Assembly (NCBI GenBank): GCA_913057775.1
Contig: CAJXOG010000004.1
Coordinates: 186,001-250,000 of the forward strand
Direction of reading: 5' to 3'
DNA length: 64,000 nucleotides
Source of the DNA: an uncultured Fodinibius sp.
GTDB taxonomy: Bacteria; Bacteroidota; Rhodothermia; Balneolales; Balneolaceae
Below the pieces are notes generated by a model, which had not been told where the DNA came from, ran no database searches, and worked only from the letters and a program-made list of their open reading frames with translations. Positions 42,316-52,812 of this stretch are shown here, piece after piece (within the stretch, counting starts at the first letter, position 1; each line of letters opens with the position of its first letter). The translations under genes were made by a program, and so were the position numbers.

Positions 42316-44985
42316 ATGTCCCACAAGAGTTCTGCACAAATACGCCAGGAATTCCTGGATTTTTTTAAAGAAAAAGATCATTTGGTTGTACCCAGTGCAC
42401 CGGTTGTCCCCCAGAATGATCCCACTTTGCTATTTACGAATGCCGGAATGAATCAGTTTAAGCCGATCTTTCTGGATGAGCACTCCGGTTATGAAAAGGA
42501 AGGGAAAACCTGGCAGCGAGTGGTTGACAGTCAGCGTTGCATTCGTGTGAGCGGCAAGCATAATGACCTTGAAGAAGTGGGACACGATACCTATCACCAC
42601 ACGCTTTTTGAAATGCTTGGCAACTGGTCTTTCGGAGATTATTTTAAGCGTGAAGCTATCCGCTGGGGGTGGGAGCTGCTTGTTGATGAATGGGGACTTG
42701 AGCCAGACCGATTATATGCTACCGTTTTTGAAGGGGATAAAGACGATGGATTGCCGGTAGATCAGGAGTCGATAGAGCTTTGGGAAGAGGAGACCTCTAT
42801 CAATCCCGATCACATTCTTAAGTTTGATAAAAAGGACAATTTCTGGGAGATGGGTGAAACCGGTCCGTGTGGTCCGTGCTCCGAAGTTCATGTGGATATT
42901 CGTCCCGATGAAGAACGCAAAAACAAAGATGGGGCTGAATTGGTGAATATGGATGATCCGCGGGTCATGGAGATTTGGAACCTCGTATTTATTCAGTTTA
43001 ATCGTCAGTCCGACGGCTCACTTAATAAGCTGCCTGCCCAGCATGTGGATACTGGGATGGGCTTTGAACGCATTTGTGCTATTCTTCAGGATAAAAAATC
43101 AAATTACGATACTGATCTTTTTGAGCCTCTCCTCAATAAAATTGGTGAGCTGGCCGATGTAACCTATGGCGATGACGAAGAGATTGATATTGCTATGCGT
43201 GTTATTGCCGATCACATTAGGGCGGTAAGTTTTTCTATTGCTGATGGGGCGTCGCCGGGGAATGACGGGCGTGGTTATGTGATTCGCAGAATTTTACGGC
43301 GCGCTATTCGATACGGCTGGGACAAGCTGGACCTGAAAAAACCGTTTTTCTACAAGCTGGTACCCACGCTGGCCAAACAGTTCAAGGATGTGTTTCCTGT
43401 TCTTGTTAATCAGCAGGATTACGTGCAGAATGTTATTCAGTCCGAAGAGAAAAGCTTTTTAAATACGCTGGGTCAGGGCATTGAACTATTTAGTGAGATG
43501 GCAGAGGGTAAGGATAAAATATCCGGAAGAGATGCTTTTAAACTGCATGATACATACGGATTTCCCATCGACTTGACACAGCTGATGGCGCGCGAGCGGG
43601 GTTTGGATGTTGATGTGAAAGGATTTAATGAGCGCATGAAAGAACAGAAAGAACGCGCTCGTGCAGCGGGTAATTTCAACGTTGATCAGTCCTCCCAAAA
43701 TGAATGGATTACTGTTAGCGATAGCGACGACTTTGAGTATGTGGGATACGACTCGCTTTCAGCCTGGGGAAATATTAAGATGTTTCGTAAAGAGGACGAC
43801 CGCGGAGCAATTATCCTTGATAAAACCCCCTTTTATGCCGAAAGTGGTGGCCAGGTTGCCGACACGGGCATCATCAGTAATGGGGATGAACACTTGCGGG
43901 TATTGGATGTGCAGCAATCGCCAGACGGCTACATTCATATTGTCGATAAATTGCCTGAAGATCCCGAAGGAGAATGGGAGGCGATGGTCAATGGTGACCG
44001 ACGCAAGGAAATCAGAAAGCACCACTCCGCTACACACTTAGTGCATGCCGCACTAAAACAGGTGCTGGGTGACCACATTGCACAGAAGGGATCGTTAGTA
44101 GATGAACAACATCTGCGATTCGACTTCTCGCATTATGATCAGATTTCGAGTAGTGAGTTGAAGCAAATTGAGGGAATCGTCAACGATCGTATCCAGCAGA
44201 ATATCTCTAAACAAGAAGAGCGCAATGTACCTATTGATGAAGCAAAAGAACGTGGTGCCACTATGCTGTTTGGTGAAAAATACGGTGATAAAGTACGCGT
44301 AATTTCTTTTGATCCGGATTATTCCATGGAGCTTTGCGGCGGAACCCATGTGGATGCTACCGGCGAAATTGGCTACTTCCGTTTTACCGGTGAATCTTCT
44401 TCAGCGGCCGGAATACGACGTATCGAGGCCAAGGTAGGTAGAAGCGTTGACGAGTATTTGCGTCAAGAAAATGAATTGGTGCAACAAATCCGATCAGAGA
44501 TAGGCCAGAGCCAAGATTTGGTGCGTGATATTCATCAGCTTATTGAGGAACGTAAAGAGCTGGAGAAAGAGTTGGAGGAATTGCGCAAGCAGCAAAGCGC
44601 TTCCAAGCTGGATGGACTTATCCAAAATGCGCAGAAGCTAAACAGCGGTATTAAATTAGTGTTCGGAGAAGTGCCTCATGCCGATATGGATCTGTTGAAG
44701 CAGCTGGGGTACGAATCGCTCGATAAACAGAAAGAAGGAACGGTTACGGTGCTGGGTGCCAAAGATTCTGATGAAGGCAAAGTCTATGTGATGGCAGCTG
44801 TGACTGACGACCTCATTAAGGAAAAAAAGCTAAAGGCCGGTGCTTTAGTTGGTGAACTTGGACAAATGCTCGGTGGTGGCGGCGGCGGCCAGCCGAACCT
44901 TGCTACAGCGGGCGGTCGAAAACCGGAAAAGTTGAAAGAATTATTTGATCAGCTTCCGTCAATTATAAGCAAACATTTAGATTAA
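42316..44985 (+). CDS. alaS: Alanine--tRNA ligase
   Basis: This 889-residue class II synthetase charges tRNA-Ala. It has the N-terminal FLDFFKEKDHLVVPSAPVVP region in pieces, motif 2 with LFEMLGNWSFGDYFK, and the editing-domain zinc/catalytic motifs HHSATHLVHAAL and CGGTHVDATGEIG. A C-Ala coiled-coil and a Gly-rich LGGGGGGQPNLA end follow. Full length, with all domains present. The DUF502 gene is divergent upstream and pdhA follows 106 bp later. Confidence 0.97.
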   Translation: MSHKSSAQIRQEFLDFFKEKDHLVVPSAPVVPQNDPTLLFTNAGMNQFKPIFLDEHSGYEKEGKTWQRVVDSQRCIRVSGKHNDLEEVGHDTYHHTLFEMLGNWSFGDYFKREAIRWGWELLVDEWGLEPDRLYATVFEGDKDDGLPVDQESIELWEEETSINPDHILKFDKKDNFWEMGETGPCGPCSEVHVDIRPDEERKNKDGAELVNMDDPRVMEIWNLVFIQFNRQSDGSLNKLPAQHVDTGMGFERICAILQDKKSNYDTDLFEPLLNKIGELADVTYGDDEEIDIAMRVIADHIRAVSFSIADGASPGNDGRGYVIRRILRRAIRYGWDKLDLKKPFFYKLVPTLAKQFKDVFPVLVNQQDYVQNVIQSEEKSFLNTLGQGIELFSEMAEGKDKISGRDAFKLHDTYGFPIDLTQLMARERGLDVDVKGFNERMKEQKERARAAGNFNVDQSSQNEWITVSDSDDFEYVGYDSLSAWGNIKMFRKEDDRGAIILDKTPFYAESGGQVADTGIISNGDEHLRVLDVQQSPDGYIHIVDKLPEDPEGEWEAMVNGDRRKEIRKHHSATHLVHAALKQVLGDHIAQKGSLVDEQHLRFDFSHYDQISSSELKQIEGIVNDRIQQNISKQEERNVPIDEAKERGATMLFGEKYGDKVRVISFDPDYSMELCGGTHVDATGEIGYFRFTGESSSAAGIRRIEAKVGRSVDEYLRQENELVQQIRSEIGQSQDLVRDIHQLIEERKELEKELEELRKQQSASKLDGLIQNAQKLNSGIKLVFGEVPHADMDLLKQLGYESLDKQKEGTVTVLGAKDSDEGKVYVMAAVTDDLIKEKKLKAGALVGELGQMLGGGGGGQPNLATAGGRKPEKLKELFDQLPSIISKHLD

Positions 44986-45091
44986 CTGATTACCTGTAAT
45001 CTTCCATAATTTTAGGTATATTTTCTGACTCTGATTCCAGTAAAATTTTCAATTGAAACGTTGTAACAGCTAATCTGCTGTTAAAGATATT

Positions 45092-46198
45092 ATGGCTAAA
45101 AAAGAAAAAAACGCAGAAGAAGTTACTTTTACCCCAAAAGGAACCGGTATTCGTACCAACGGAGAGATTGTTCGTAGTACGGAATTGCCCGATCCCACTG
45201 AGAAGAAACATAGTGATCTCGACTTATCTGACGATGACGTTGTAGATATGTTTGAGCAGATGTATTTGCAACGCCGGTTTGAAGAGCGCGCAATGCAGAT
45301 GTATCAAAAGGGAAAGTTCGGTGGATTTCTCCACCTTTACATGGGGCAGGAGGCCATTTCCACCGGAACAACTTATGCCTTGAATGACGACGACGATATT
45401 ATTACGGCCTATCGGGATCACGGCTGGGGCTTGGTTCGCGGAGTATCACCTAAGGAAGGAATGGCTGAGCTTTATGGGAAAGAGACCGGCTGCTCGAAAG
45501 GCAAGGGCGGGTCGATGCACTTTGCCAATGTGGATGAACATTTCTGGGGCGGATACGGGATTGTAGGCGGACATATTCCCCTTGGCGGTGGAATTGCTTT
45601 TGCTAATAAATACAAGCAGAATAACCGTGTTACGGCCTGTTTCCTGGGGGATGGGGCTGTGCCGCAGGGCGCCCTGCACGAAACGTTGAATATGAGCCAA
45701 AATTGGGGATTACCTTGTATCTATGCCGTAGAAAATAATGGTTACGCGATGGGTACTGCCGTACACCGCCATTCGGTGGGTGAAATTGTGGATCGCGCGG
45801 ATGGATTCAATATGAAGAAGATGGTGATCAACGGCATGGATGTGCTTACCGTTTATGAAAAGATGAAAGAGATCGCTGATGACGTTCGCGAAAATTCCGA
45901 ACCTTGGTTTGTGGAAATTCGAACCTATCGTTACCGAGGACACTCCATGTCTGATCCGATGAAATATCGAACAAAAGAAGAGCTCGAGGAATATGAGAAG
46001 CTTGATCCGGTAGCGCGTATCAAAAATTACTTGTTGGATGAGGATATTATTGATGAAGATAAGGTAGAAGAAATTGAAGATAGTGTAGAGGATACAGTGA
46101 TGGAAGCGATTGATTTTGCCGAGGAGAGTGATTTCCCTGAAAAAGAAGCACTTTACGATCACATGTTTGCTGAAGATGATTATCCCTTCCATACATAG
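45092..46198 (+). CDS. pdhA: Pyruvate dehydrogenase E1 component, alpha subunit
   Basis: This 368-residue thiamine diphosphate enzyme subunit decarboxylates pyruvate. YMGQEAISTG is near residue 90. The TDP-binding GDGA(x20-30)NN motif is visible as FLGDGAVPQGALHE...AVENNGYAMGT, and RYRGHSMSDP carries the phosphorylation-loop region. It has a lysine-rich N-terminal extension of about 35 residues. First of the pdhA-pdhB-pdhC operon, with gaps of 53 and 28 bp. Confidence 0.95.
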   Translation: MAKKEKNAEEVTFTPKGTGIRTNGEIVRSTELPDPTEKKHSDLDLSDDDVVDMFEQMYLQRRFEERAMQMYQKGKFGGFLHLYMGQEAISTGTTYALNDDDDIITAYRDHGWGLVRGVSPKEGMAELYGKETGCSKGKGGSMHFANVDEHFWGGYGIVGGHIPLGGGIAFANKYKQNNRVTACFLGDGAVPQGALHETLNMSQNWGLPCIYAVENNGYAMGTAVHRHSVGEIVDRADGFNMKKMVINGMDVLTVYEKMKEIADDVRENSEPWFVEIRTYRYRGHSMSDPMKYRTKEELEEYEKLDPVARIKNYLLDEDIIDEDKVEEIEDSVEDTVMEAIDFAEESDFPEKEALYDHMFAEDDYPFHT

Positions 46199-46251
46199 AA
46201 TATAGATTTAGAAAACTGCGAATTGACAATTTTAGAACTAACTACATAGAA

Positions 46252-47235
46252 ATGGCTGAGTTACAATTCAGAGAAGCAATCCGGGCTGCAATTGATGAGG
46301 AAATGTCCCAGGATGAAGATATTTTTGTGATGGGCGAAGAAGTCGCAGAATACGACGGAGCCTATAAGGTAACCGAAGGTCTGCTTGATAAATACGGATC
46401 AAAGCGGATGATTGATACTCCTATTTCGGAGCTCGGTTTTGCCGGCATCGGAGTTGGGGCGGCTATGAATGGACTTCGTCCCATTGTGGAATTTATGACC
46501 TTTAACTTTGCCGTGCTGGCCGCTGATCAGATTATTAACCATGCTTCAAAGGCGCGGTATATGACCGGCGGACAGGTTGAGATTCCGATCGTATTTCGGG
46601 GGCCCAACGCATCTGCGGGCCAGTTGAGTGCAACGCACTCAGTTTCGTACGATGCTATGTATGCTCATTTTCCGGGTCTTAAAGTGATTTATACCTCAGA
46701 GCCGGCCGATGCCAAAGGATTGTTAAAATCTGCGATCAGGGATGATAATCCGGTATTATTTATGGAATCTGAGCAGATGTACGGGCTGAAAGGTGAAGTG
46801 CCCGAAGAGGATGACTTTACAATCCCAATTGGTAAAGCCAAGGTAAAACGTGAAGGAAGTGATGTAACGGTAGTAGCACACGGAAAAATGTATCATGTTG
46901 CTACGCAAGCAGCCGAAAAACTGGCCAAGGAAGATGTGGATGTGGAAATTGTTGATCCACGCACGGTTAAGCCGCTGGATATCGAAACGATTGTGAAATC
47001 GATCCGCAAAACCAACCGATGTGTAGTTGTGGATGAAGCTCATCCGTTTGGCGGGCTGGCGGCTGAAGTTGGATATTTAATTCAGCGCGAAGCTTTTGAC
47101 TATTTAGATGCGCCTGTACAGCGTGTTACATTGCCGGATACGAATGCGCCCTTTGCCAAGAATCTTTTTGATGAGTGGTTGCCGAGTCCGGAGCAAGTGA
47201 TAGATGCAGTTAACACCGTTACTTATCGCAAGTAA
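46252..47235 (+). CDS. pdhB: Pyruvate dehydrogenase E1 component, beta subunit
   Basis: A 327-residue transketolase-like subunit pairing with PdhA. It has FREAIRAAIDEEM at the start, the VMGEEVAEYDGAYKVTEGL region, ISELGFAGIGVGAAM and the C-terminal VVVDEAHPFGGLAAEV. The subunit supplies the second half of the TDP site. Standard length, central gene of the operon. Confidence 0.95.
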   Translation: MAELQFREAIRAAIDEEMSQDEDIFVMGEEVAEYDGAYKVTEGLLDKYGSKRMIDTPISELGFAGIGVGAAMNGLRPIVEFMTFNFAVLAADQIINHASKARYMTGGQVEIPIVFRGPNASAGQLSATHSVSYDAMYAHFPGLKVIYTSEPADAKGLLKSAIRDDNPVLFMESEQMYGLKGEVPEEDDFTIPIGKAKVKREGSDVTVVAHGKMYHVATQAAEKLAKEDVDVEIVDPRTVKPLDIETIVKSIRKTNRCVVVDEAHPFGGLAAEVGYLIQREAFDYLDAPVQRVTLPDTNAPFAKNLFDEWLPSPEQVIDAVNTVTYRK

Positions 47236-47263
47236 TTTAAACCTATAAATTTAGATACTTACT

Positions 47264-48514
47264 ATGGCAGTTAAGGTTGAAATGCCCAAGCTAAGCGATA
47301 CGATGGAAGAAGGCGTTATCGCTGCGTGGAATGTTGAAGAAGGAGATACAGTAGAATCCGGCGATGTTATTGCCGAGGTGGAAACCGACAAGGCAACGAT
47401 GGAGGTTGAGGTTTTTGATGCCGGAACTATTCTTAAAATTCTTGTTGAAGAAGGTAAGGCGGTGCCGCTCGGCGGATTGATTGCCGTTATTGGTGAGGAA
47501 GGTGAAGATATTAGTGATATTTTGGAAGAGGCTAAATCTGGGGGAGACTCTCAGGAATCTTCTGATAAAAAAGAGCAAGAAGCTGATAAAAAAGCAGATG
47601 AAGAAGAGGAAAGCTTTGATCCCGTATTTGGTGATCTCGATAAGAAAGGAAACGGGCAGCCTGATGACGGACGTATTAAAGCTTCACCGCTGGCACGGAA
47701 TATGGCTGAAGAACAGGGCATCAATCTTGCAAATGTAGAAGGCAGCGGTCCGCACGGAAGAATTATTAAACGAGACATAGAAAGTTACGAACCTTCGAAA
47801 GCACCTGCTGCAGCACCGGCAGCTACGGTATCACGTGAGGACAAAGAGCACCGCGTATCACAGATGCGCAAGACCATTGCTCGTCGATTGTCTGAAAGTA
47901 AGTTCAGCAGTCCGCATTATTATGAGACCATCGATATTGATATGAGCGCGGTCTGGGATGCCAGAAAGCAACTCAATGAAATTAGTGATACTAAAATCAG
48001 CTTTAATGACATTGTGGTAAAAGCATGTGCAACAGCACTGCGTCAGCATCCTGATATCAACAGTTCTTGGCAGGGAGACAAAATTATTGAACATGGCAAT
48101 GTAAATGTTGCCGTGGCTGTGGGTATTGAGGAAGGACTCGTTACTCCGGTTATTGATAATACTGATCAAAAAGGGTTGCAGCAGATTGCGGCTGAAAGTA
48201 AAGAGCTGATTGAAAAAGCTCAGAATCGTGACTTACAGCCCGAAGAGATGGAAGGCAGTACCTTTACCGTTAGTAACCTTGGTATGTTCGGTATCGAAGA
48301 GTTTACGGCTATCATCAATCCGCCCAACGCCTGTATTCTTGCGGTGGGAGCTATTCGCGAAGAACCCGTTGTAGAAGATGGGGAAGTGGTTCCAGGAAAG
48401 CGGATGAAAGTTACAATGTCCAGCGATCATCGTATTGTGGATGGAGTATCAGCTGCTAAGTTCTTAAATACACTGAAACGTATGCTTGAGAACCCACTGG
48501 GTATGGTGCTGTAG
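47264..48514 (+). CDS. pdhC: Dihydrolipoamide acetyltransferase (E2) of pyruvate dehydrogenase
   Basis: A 416-residue E2 with one N-terminal lipoyl domain (lipoylated K43 in VETDKATMEVE), a charged Glu/Lys linker, and a peripheral-subunit-binding domain at about 145-180 (ASPLARNMAEEQGINL). The catalytic domain ends with SSDHRIVDGVSAAKFL. It transfers the acetyl group to CoA and forms the complex core. The E3 gene is not adjacent. A strong terminator closes the operon. Confidence 0.94.
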   Translation: MAVKVEMPKLSDTMEEGVIAAWNVEEGDTVESGDVIAEVETDKATMEVEVFDAGTILKILVEEGKAVPLGGLIAVIGEEGEDISDILEEAKSGGDSQESSDKKEQEADKKADEEEESFDPVFGDLDKKGNGQPDDGRIKASPLARNMAEEQGINLANVEGSGPHGRIIKRDIESYEPSKAPAAAPAATVSREDKEHRVSQMRKTIARRLSESKFSSPHYYETIDIDMSAVWDARKQLNEISDTKISFNDIVVKACATALRQHPDINSSWQGDKIIEHGNVNVAVAVGIEEGLVTPVIDNTDQKGLQQIAAESKELIEKAQNRDLQPEEMEGSTFTVSNLGMFGIEEFTAIINPPNACILAVGAIREEPVVEDGEVVPGKRMKVTMSSDHRIVDGVSAAKFLNTLKRMLENPLGMVL

Positions 48515-48546
48515 TACATACCTGTTTTTGATTATAAATTTATGTC

Positions 48547-48582
48547 AAAGCCCTGAATCGAAAGGTTCAGGGCTTTTTTTTA
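48547..48582 (+). terminator. Terminator of the pdh operon
   Basis: AAAGCCCTGAA and TTCAGGGCTTT form a perfect 11-bp stem with an 8-nt loop and an extended T-run, 33 bp after the pdhC stop. Confidence 0.95.
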
Positions 48583-48876
48583 TTGCTCTAATCTTTTGAG
48601 AGATGTAAGCCCCCTACTAAGTTTATAATGGTGGAATATCAAAAGATCTGCCTCCATCTTTATTAAATATTGTGGCTCACATACCCACTCATTTTTCTTT
48701 TGATAAGATTTTCTCTCCTGAAAAATCAAGTTTTAAATTCTAATCATTGTAAAACGCCCTTCTAATACCCCAGTGCCCATATTTAAATATTAATAACCTC
48801 TAATTAACATTAGAAATTTTTAATATTAATAAATTCTAATATATTACTCCCAGAGAGAAAATACTTGGAGACAATT
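48583..48876. promoter_or_regulatory. AT-rich upstream region with inverted repeat
   Basis: This gene-free stretch precedes the plus-strand pilin gene. ATTAGAAATTT and AAATTCTAAT form an inverted repeat at 48809-48840, directly upstream of the ribosome-binding site, and TTCTAAT-like words recur several times. It may bind a regulator of fimbrial expression, but this is inference. Confidence 0.35.
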
Positions 48877-49278
48877 ATGTTAAAACAAATTTTTGTATCA
48901 ACAATTCTAATAGTCGGGCTAATTGTCAGTTCTGCTGAAGCACAACAATCAGCACGGGCATCGATGAAGGTAAGTGTTGAAGTGGTAGAGGGAGCTAGTA
49001 TTGCAATGAGTCAAACGGATGAGGTTAACTTGTCTAAAAGCGGTAACTCCATTCTTGGGGCAATGCGTTTGCAGGGTAGTGATAATACATTGGTAAAGGT
49101 GTCAGATAAGCTTCAACTCTTTAATTCGAATGGAAACCAATTAGATCTCGATATTACAGCTATAAATGATATAGAGACTAATGCTGATAATATTCGTTTT
49201 CAGGGATTAAAGTCACAAAATAATCCCGAAAGAGGTTCTTACAGCGGAGAGCTGAAAGCGACTGTAGAATATCTTTAG
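48877..49278 (+). CDS. DUF4402-like pilin subunit
   Basis: I choose ATG 48877 (133 residues) because GGAG lies 6 bp upstream and the frame otherwise extends only to a TTG at 48865. There is a signal peptide (cleavage near SAEAQ) followed by a beta-sandwich domain with MKVSVEVVEGASIAMSQ and a C-terminal RGSYSGELKATVEY motif. The (S/T)Y-G-x-(L/I)-x(2-3)-V-Y ending is shared with four other proteins in this locus. It is transcribed divergently from nothing close and converges on the usher gene. Confidence 0.75.
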   Translation: MLKQIFVSTILIVGLIVSSAEAQQSARASMKVSVEVVEGASIAMSQTDEVNLSKSGNSILGAMRLQGSDNTLVKVSDKLQLFNSNGNQLDLDITAINDIETNADNIRFQGLKSQNNPERGSYSGELKATVEYL

Positions 49279-49320
49279 AAAGAAGAATTTAGTAAGTAAG
49301 CCTAGCTAATACCCAGCCTT

Positions 49321-52300
49321 CTATTTTTCAATAAGCACGGTGATCGGATGCTCTATTGCGGGGATATCAGCAAGCTTTTGTTGCAATTCCTTGGTCCGTG
49401 TCCATGATGTAAGTCCTTCAAAAACAATGGTACCATCAGAAGTTTTATTGAATTCTGCTCCTGATTCAGGATCAATCAAGGATTTTAATAATTCTTCGTC
49501 AATTTCATTTGACAGTTTTTCTATGCGGATTTGAAAACTAAACTTCATGGCCCGCTCTTCTTTCTCACCAAGATATAGCGAATAGCTTTGAATGTTTTCC
49601 AATGAGGTCTCTTTATAAGAAGGGTTAGCTTGTATAGCCGTTAACTCTGATTCTATCTCTTTCTTGGAATAATATCGCTCATCTACATATACCAAATACT
49701 GATCTTTGGCCTCACTAAAACTGATGGAAGTTAAGATGTCCAAGTCATTTTTGGATTGTTCAGCGAAGCGGTTAGCAGCATCTTTTGCCTTAAATTCTCC
49801 AAGCTTGATAAAGTCTGTTTGAGGGGCGTCAGGTTTAATATCTTTGCTATCAAGGATAACCAATGCAGCTCTTTCAAATATATTGCTGCGATATGATAAA
49901 ATATTTTTGATGGCTTGATTCCGATTTGGCAGGGGGAGGCTGCGAATAGCGTATAAGTCGGTGTTTGTATTAAGGATTACACTAAAAGATGCATTAAGTC
50001 TATTTGATGCTTCCATAGCAACATCTTTAGCTTTGGATAAGGTCTTGAAGCTGGCAATCTGGATTTTGTAGTAGAGTTCCTGATCGGATATATAAGTAGT
50101 ATCAGCTGCTGGTTTAGGAGATACGCTATCTGCTGCAATGGGCTCAAGTGTAGACTTAGGTGTCAGTGTAAAGTTCAATCCTTCTACAAAATCTCCCTCG
50201 GCAAGGGCTTTAACCTCAACCTGCATGGTATCGGGTTGCGAATTAACATCAAGAAATTCCAGCTGTTTGTCATCTATATATAAATCATAGTTTCCCGGTG
50301 GAATTTCATAGGCATAAAAGGTACCGTCACTAAAGGTGCGCATTTCTTTTGTATAGGTCGTATCCTCTTTAGAATCCAAATAAACGCGAAGGCCGGATTG
50401 TGGATTCTCATTTCCCTTGTTCACTTTTACAACATTGCCGGATATTACGCCGGAAGTATAGAACGGAATATCTATCGGTTTATACTGGTTGGGATCTGTA
50501 ACAATAGAAAATTCTTCTATCTCGGGGACCAACATTGGATTCTTTATAGCTGATTGATTGATCTCCATATTAATTCTGTGGTAGGACTGAAGCTGGCTGA
50601 AACGAAGGATACCCTCCGAAGATGTCGACATGACACCCGCTCGTCCAATACGAACTGCTTCTTCGTTTATTACGTCATCTCCCTCATCATAAGTGCCGGA
50701 GTCGTTTGCATCCACATAAAGACGAACAGATGTTGCAGAACGTCCTACCTGCTGCCTGTTCGAAACGGTTAAATCGTTATTATAGTCATCATATCCGATC
50801 GAACCTCTTATATTCTGAGAGAAGGAATATTGATTTCTCACGCTCCTGGCATTTGATGTACTGCGAAATGCATTGAAATCGATGGTCAGACCCACGTTTA
50901 GGAAATTCAAATCATTTAAAAAATTTCTGGAGTAAGAGGCCTGAATTCTTCCGTGCTCAAATATACTTTTGGAGGCTTGTATTTCGGCCTCTCGAAATGC
51001 ACCAATCCCCGGACTATAATCGATACTACCACTAACAAAAGTATTTTGTAGATACCGAGGGATGTTGGGAGTTCTGGAAATGAGGTATGTAGCAGATGCG
51101 CTCAAATCTGAGCTGTTGCTTGGATTGAACGAAAAATCTCCGAACTGACGATCCCGGTAGCTAAACCTCACATTTAGGCGATTGATTCGAGAGTTCAGGT
51201 CGATGGAATAGCTCATATTATCCTGCGGGGAATTTTGAGCATAATTTCCCTGAAATCGAAAATTTAACGGGATCTCTCCAATTGATAATGGGAAAAATGC
51301 ATTGGCTGAAAATTCCTGTTCGTTGCCGACCGGATTATAAATCCGGTTGTCGGTATAATTAGTGTAGTTTAATCCCCAGCTGGCAGATGAGGGATAAATA
51401 ACATTCCCGGATATTCGGTAGAAAGCATTGGGTGCGATATCGAGATTTAACAGGTAATCATCGAATACGCGTGCAGAAGTTGAACTGAAGAAAACAGGAG
51501 ACTGATTGGAATACTCATTGTAATATTCTACACCAACTTGCTGGGTCAGCCAGTTGGAAATTCCATAAGCTACATCGCCTTGCGTCATATAACTTTCGGT
51601 TGTGGTACCGAAAAAAGCATTATCAAGTTGCCCGGCATTAAAGTGATAGTTGAATTCTCCTTCCGGCAGAAAGTTGAAGGGTATCTGTATTCGCTCTTCT
51701 CGTTCCTGGATGCGACCGTCCGGACCATAGATTCGCAACCGCAATCGCGAAGTGCCATAGGTGAGTGGTACTAGAAAACGATACTGTTCGTCTTCCGTTA
51801 TTCTGGTAAAGTCATAGAGTGAATTATTGTAGTATAGCTCAACTTCTGAGCCAATAGGGGCCGTTCCCTCCACTTCATATGAATCGTACATATAGCGGGG
51901 CTCAATAGGTTCGTTCGTTAATCGTATCCCTGTAAAATTTCGACTGGTTAAACCATCAGAACGTGTTTGTCCGACGTATATTTGGCTCAGATAGTCGTTA
52001 TTCCGCATAACGTATCGCCAGCGAAGATTACGGGTAGTAAAGTTTGATGAGCCGCCAGAATAGTTGCCAAAGGCAGAGCCCTCGAGATCTCCTCCGGCTA
52101 TTTCCGCTCCCAGATCAAAATTATAGCTATAGGAATTTTGGTTTTCGTTTATGATTGAGGTGAGTGAATAGTCGAAAAAACCGCCTCCGAATAAGGTTCG
52201 ATCTCGTTCATAGATAAGTGGATGAAAATTTTGTTCAATGCTGGCTTTTTCTTGACGCTCTCTACGCCGTTGCCGCTCATACTCTTCAACGATGGGCAAG

Positions 52301-52812
52301 GTGTTCGGGGTTTCGAGCTGCAACAGGAGATTATTAAGGTCAACAGTGAAGTTTAGGTCAAACACTTCTGAGAGCACATCGAGGCTCACGTAGAAATCGA
52401 GCTCCTTAACCAGCATTTTGGAAGCATCATAAGGGAAGGTTCCCTTATTTTCCAGCGCTATTTCATAGTTACTAAAGTCGAAGCGGAAATTATTATCGGG
52501 ATCAAGATAAAAACCCTGGATAGATAAACTGCCATTGTCTACCTTGTGAGAGATTTTTAGGCTGCTGAATATTTCTGAAACCGGAAGATAATAGGTACCA
52601 TCCTCATAATAGGCGGTTATAACCTTTTCAAAGAAATTACGGTAGGTGAAAGAAAGGAATATCTCCTGTTGATTTGACTGCTGCTGGTCCGCCTGCTCGT
52701 CTTGAAAATTGGAGGCCGGTGCAGTCTTGCTATCATTATCAAAAGAAAGGGCAGGCGTACTTAAAGCGAATAAAAGAAGAGTTAGAATTAAAAAACGTCC
52801 TTCTTTACTCAC
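49321..52812 (-). CDS. Usher-like outer-membrane protein with C-terminal SPOR-like repeats
   Basis: A 1163-residue exported protein. An N-terminal domain of about 170 residues (AYYEDGTYYLPVSEIFSSLKI in parts) precedes a large barrel-like region (about 190-690) rich in aromatic strands. Next comes an SdrD/Cna-type segment (VRLYVDANDSGTYDEGDDVI, about 700-725), then a carboxypeptidase-like beta domain. From about 902 there are SPOR-like repeats (YYKIQIASFKTLSKAKDVA; FIKLGEFKAKDAANRF). Position next to a PapD-type chaperone and several pilins supports an usher for fimbrial assembly. The SPOR tail could bind peptidoglycan. It overlaps the chaperone gene by 4 bp. Confidence 0.75.
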   Translation of the reverse strand: MSKEGRFLILTLLLFALSTPALSFDNDSKTAPASNFQDEQADQQQSNQQEIFLSFTYRNFFEKVITAYYEDGTYYLPVSEIFSSLKISHKVDNGSLSIQGFYLDPDNNFRFDFSNYEIALENKGTFPYDASKMLVKELDFYVSLDVLSEVFDLNFTVDLNNLLLQLETPNTLPIVEEYERQRRRERQEKASIEQNFHPLIYERDRTLFGGGFFDYSLTSIINENQNSYSYNFDLGAEIAGGDLEGSAFGNYSGGSSNFTTRNLRWRYVMRNNDYLSQIYVGQTRSDGLTSRNFTGIRLTNEPIEPRYMYDSYEVEGTAPIGSEVELYYNNSLYDFTRITEDEQYRFLVPLTYGTSRLRLRIYGPDGRIQEREERIQIPFNFLPEGEFNYHFNAGQLDNAFFGTTTESYMTQGDVAYGISNWLTQQVGVEYYNEYSNQSPVFFSSTSARVFDDYLLNLDIAPNAFYRISGNVIYPSSASWGLNYTNYTDNRIYNPVGNEQEFSANAFFPLSIGEIPLNFRFQGNYAQNSPQDNMSYSIDLNSRINRLNVRFSYRDRQFGDFSFNPSNSSDLSASATYLISRTPNIPRYLQNTFVSGSIDYSPGIGAFREAEIQASKSIFEHGRIQASYSRNFLNDLNFLNVGLTIDFNAFRSTSNARSVRNQYSFSQNIRGSIGYDDYNNDLTVSNRQQVGRSATSVRLYVDANDSGTYDEGDDVINEEAVRIGRAGVMSTSSEGILRFSQLQSYHRINMEINQSAIKNPMLVPEIEEFSIVTDPNQYKPIDIPFYTSGVISGNVVKVNKGNENPQSGLRVYLDSKEDTTYTKEMRTFSDGTFYAYEIPPGNYDLYIDDKQLEFLDVNSQPDTMQVEVKALAEGDFVEGLNFTLTPKSTLEPIAADSVSPKPAADTTYISDQELYYKIQIASFKTLSKAKDVAMEASNRLNASFSVILNTNTDLYAIRSLPLPNRNQAIKNILSYRSNIFERAALVILDSKDIKPDAPQTDFIKLGEFKAKDAANRFAEQSKNDLDILTSISFSEAKDQYLVYVDERYYSKKEIESELTAIQANPSYKETSLENIQSYSLYLGEKEERAMKFSFQIRIEKLSNEIDEELLKSLIDPESGAEFNKTSDGTIVFEGLTSWTRTKELQQKLADIPAIEHPITVLIEK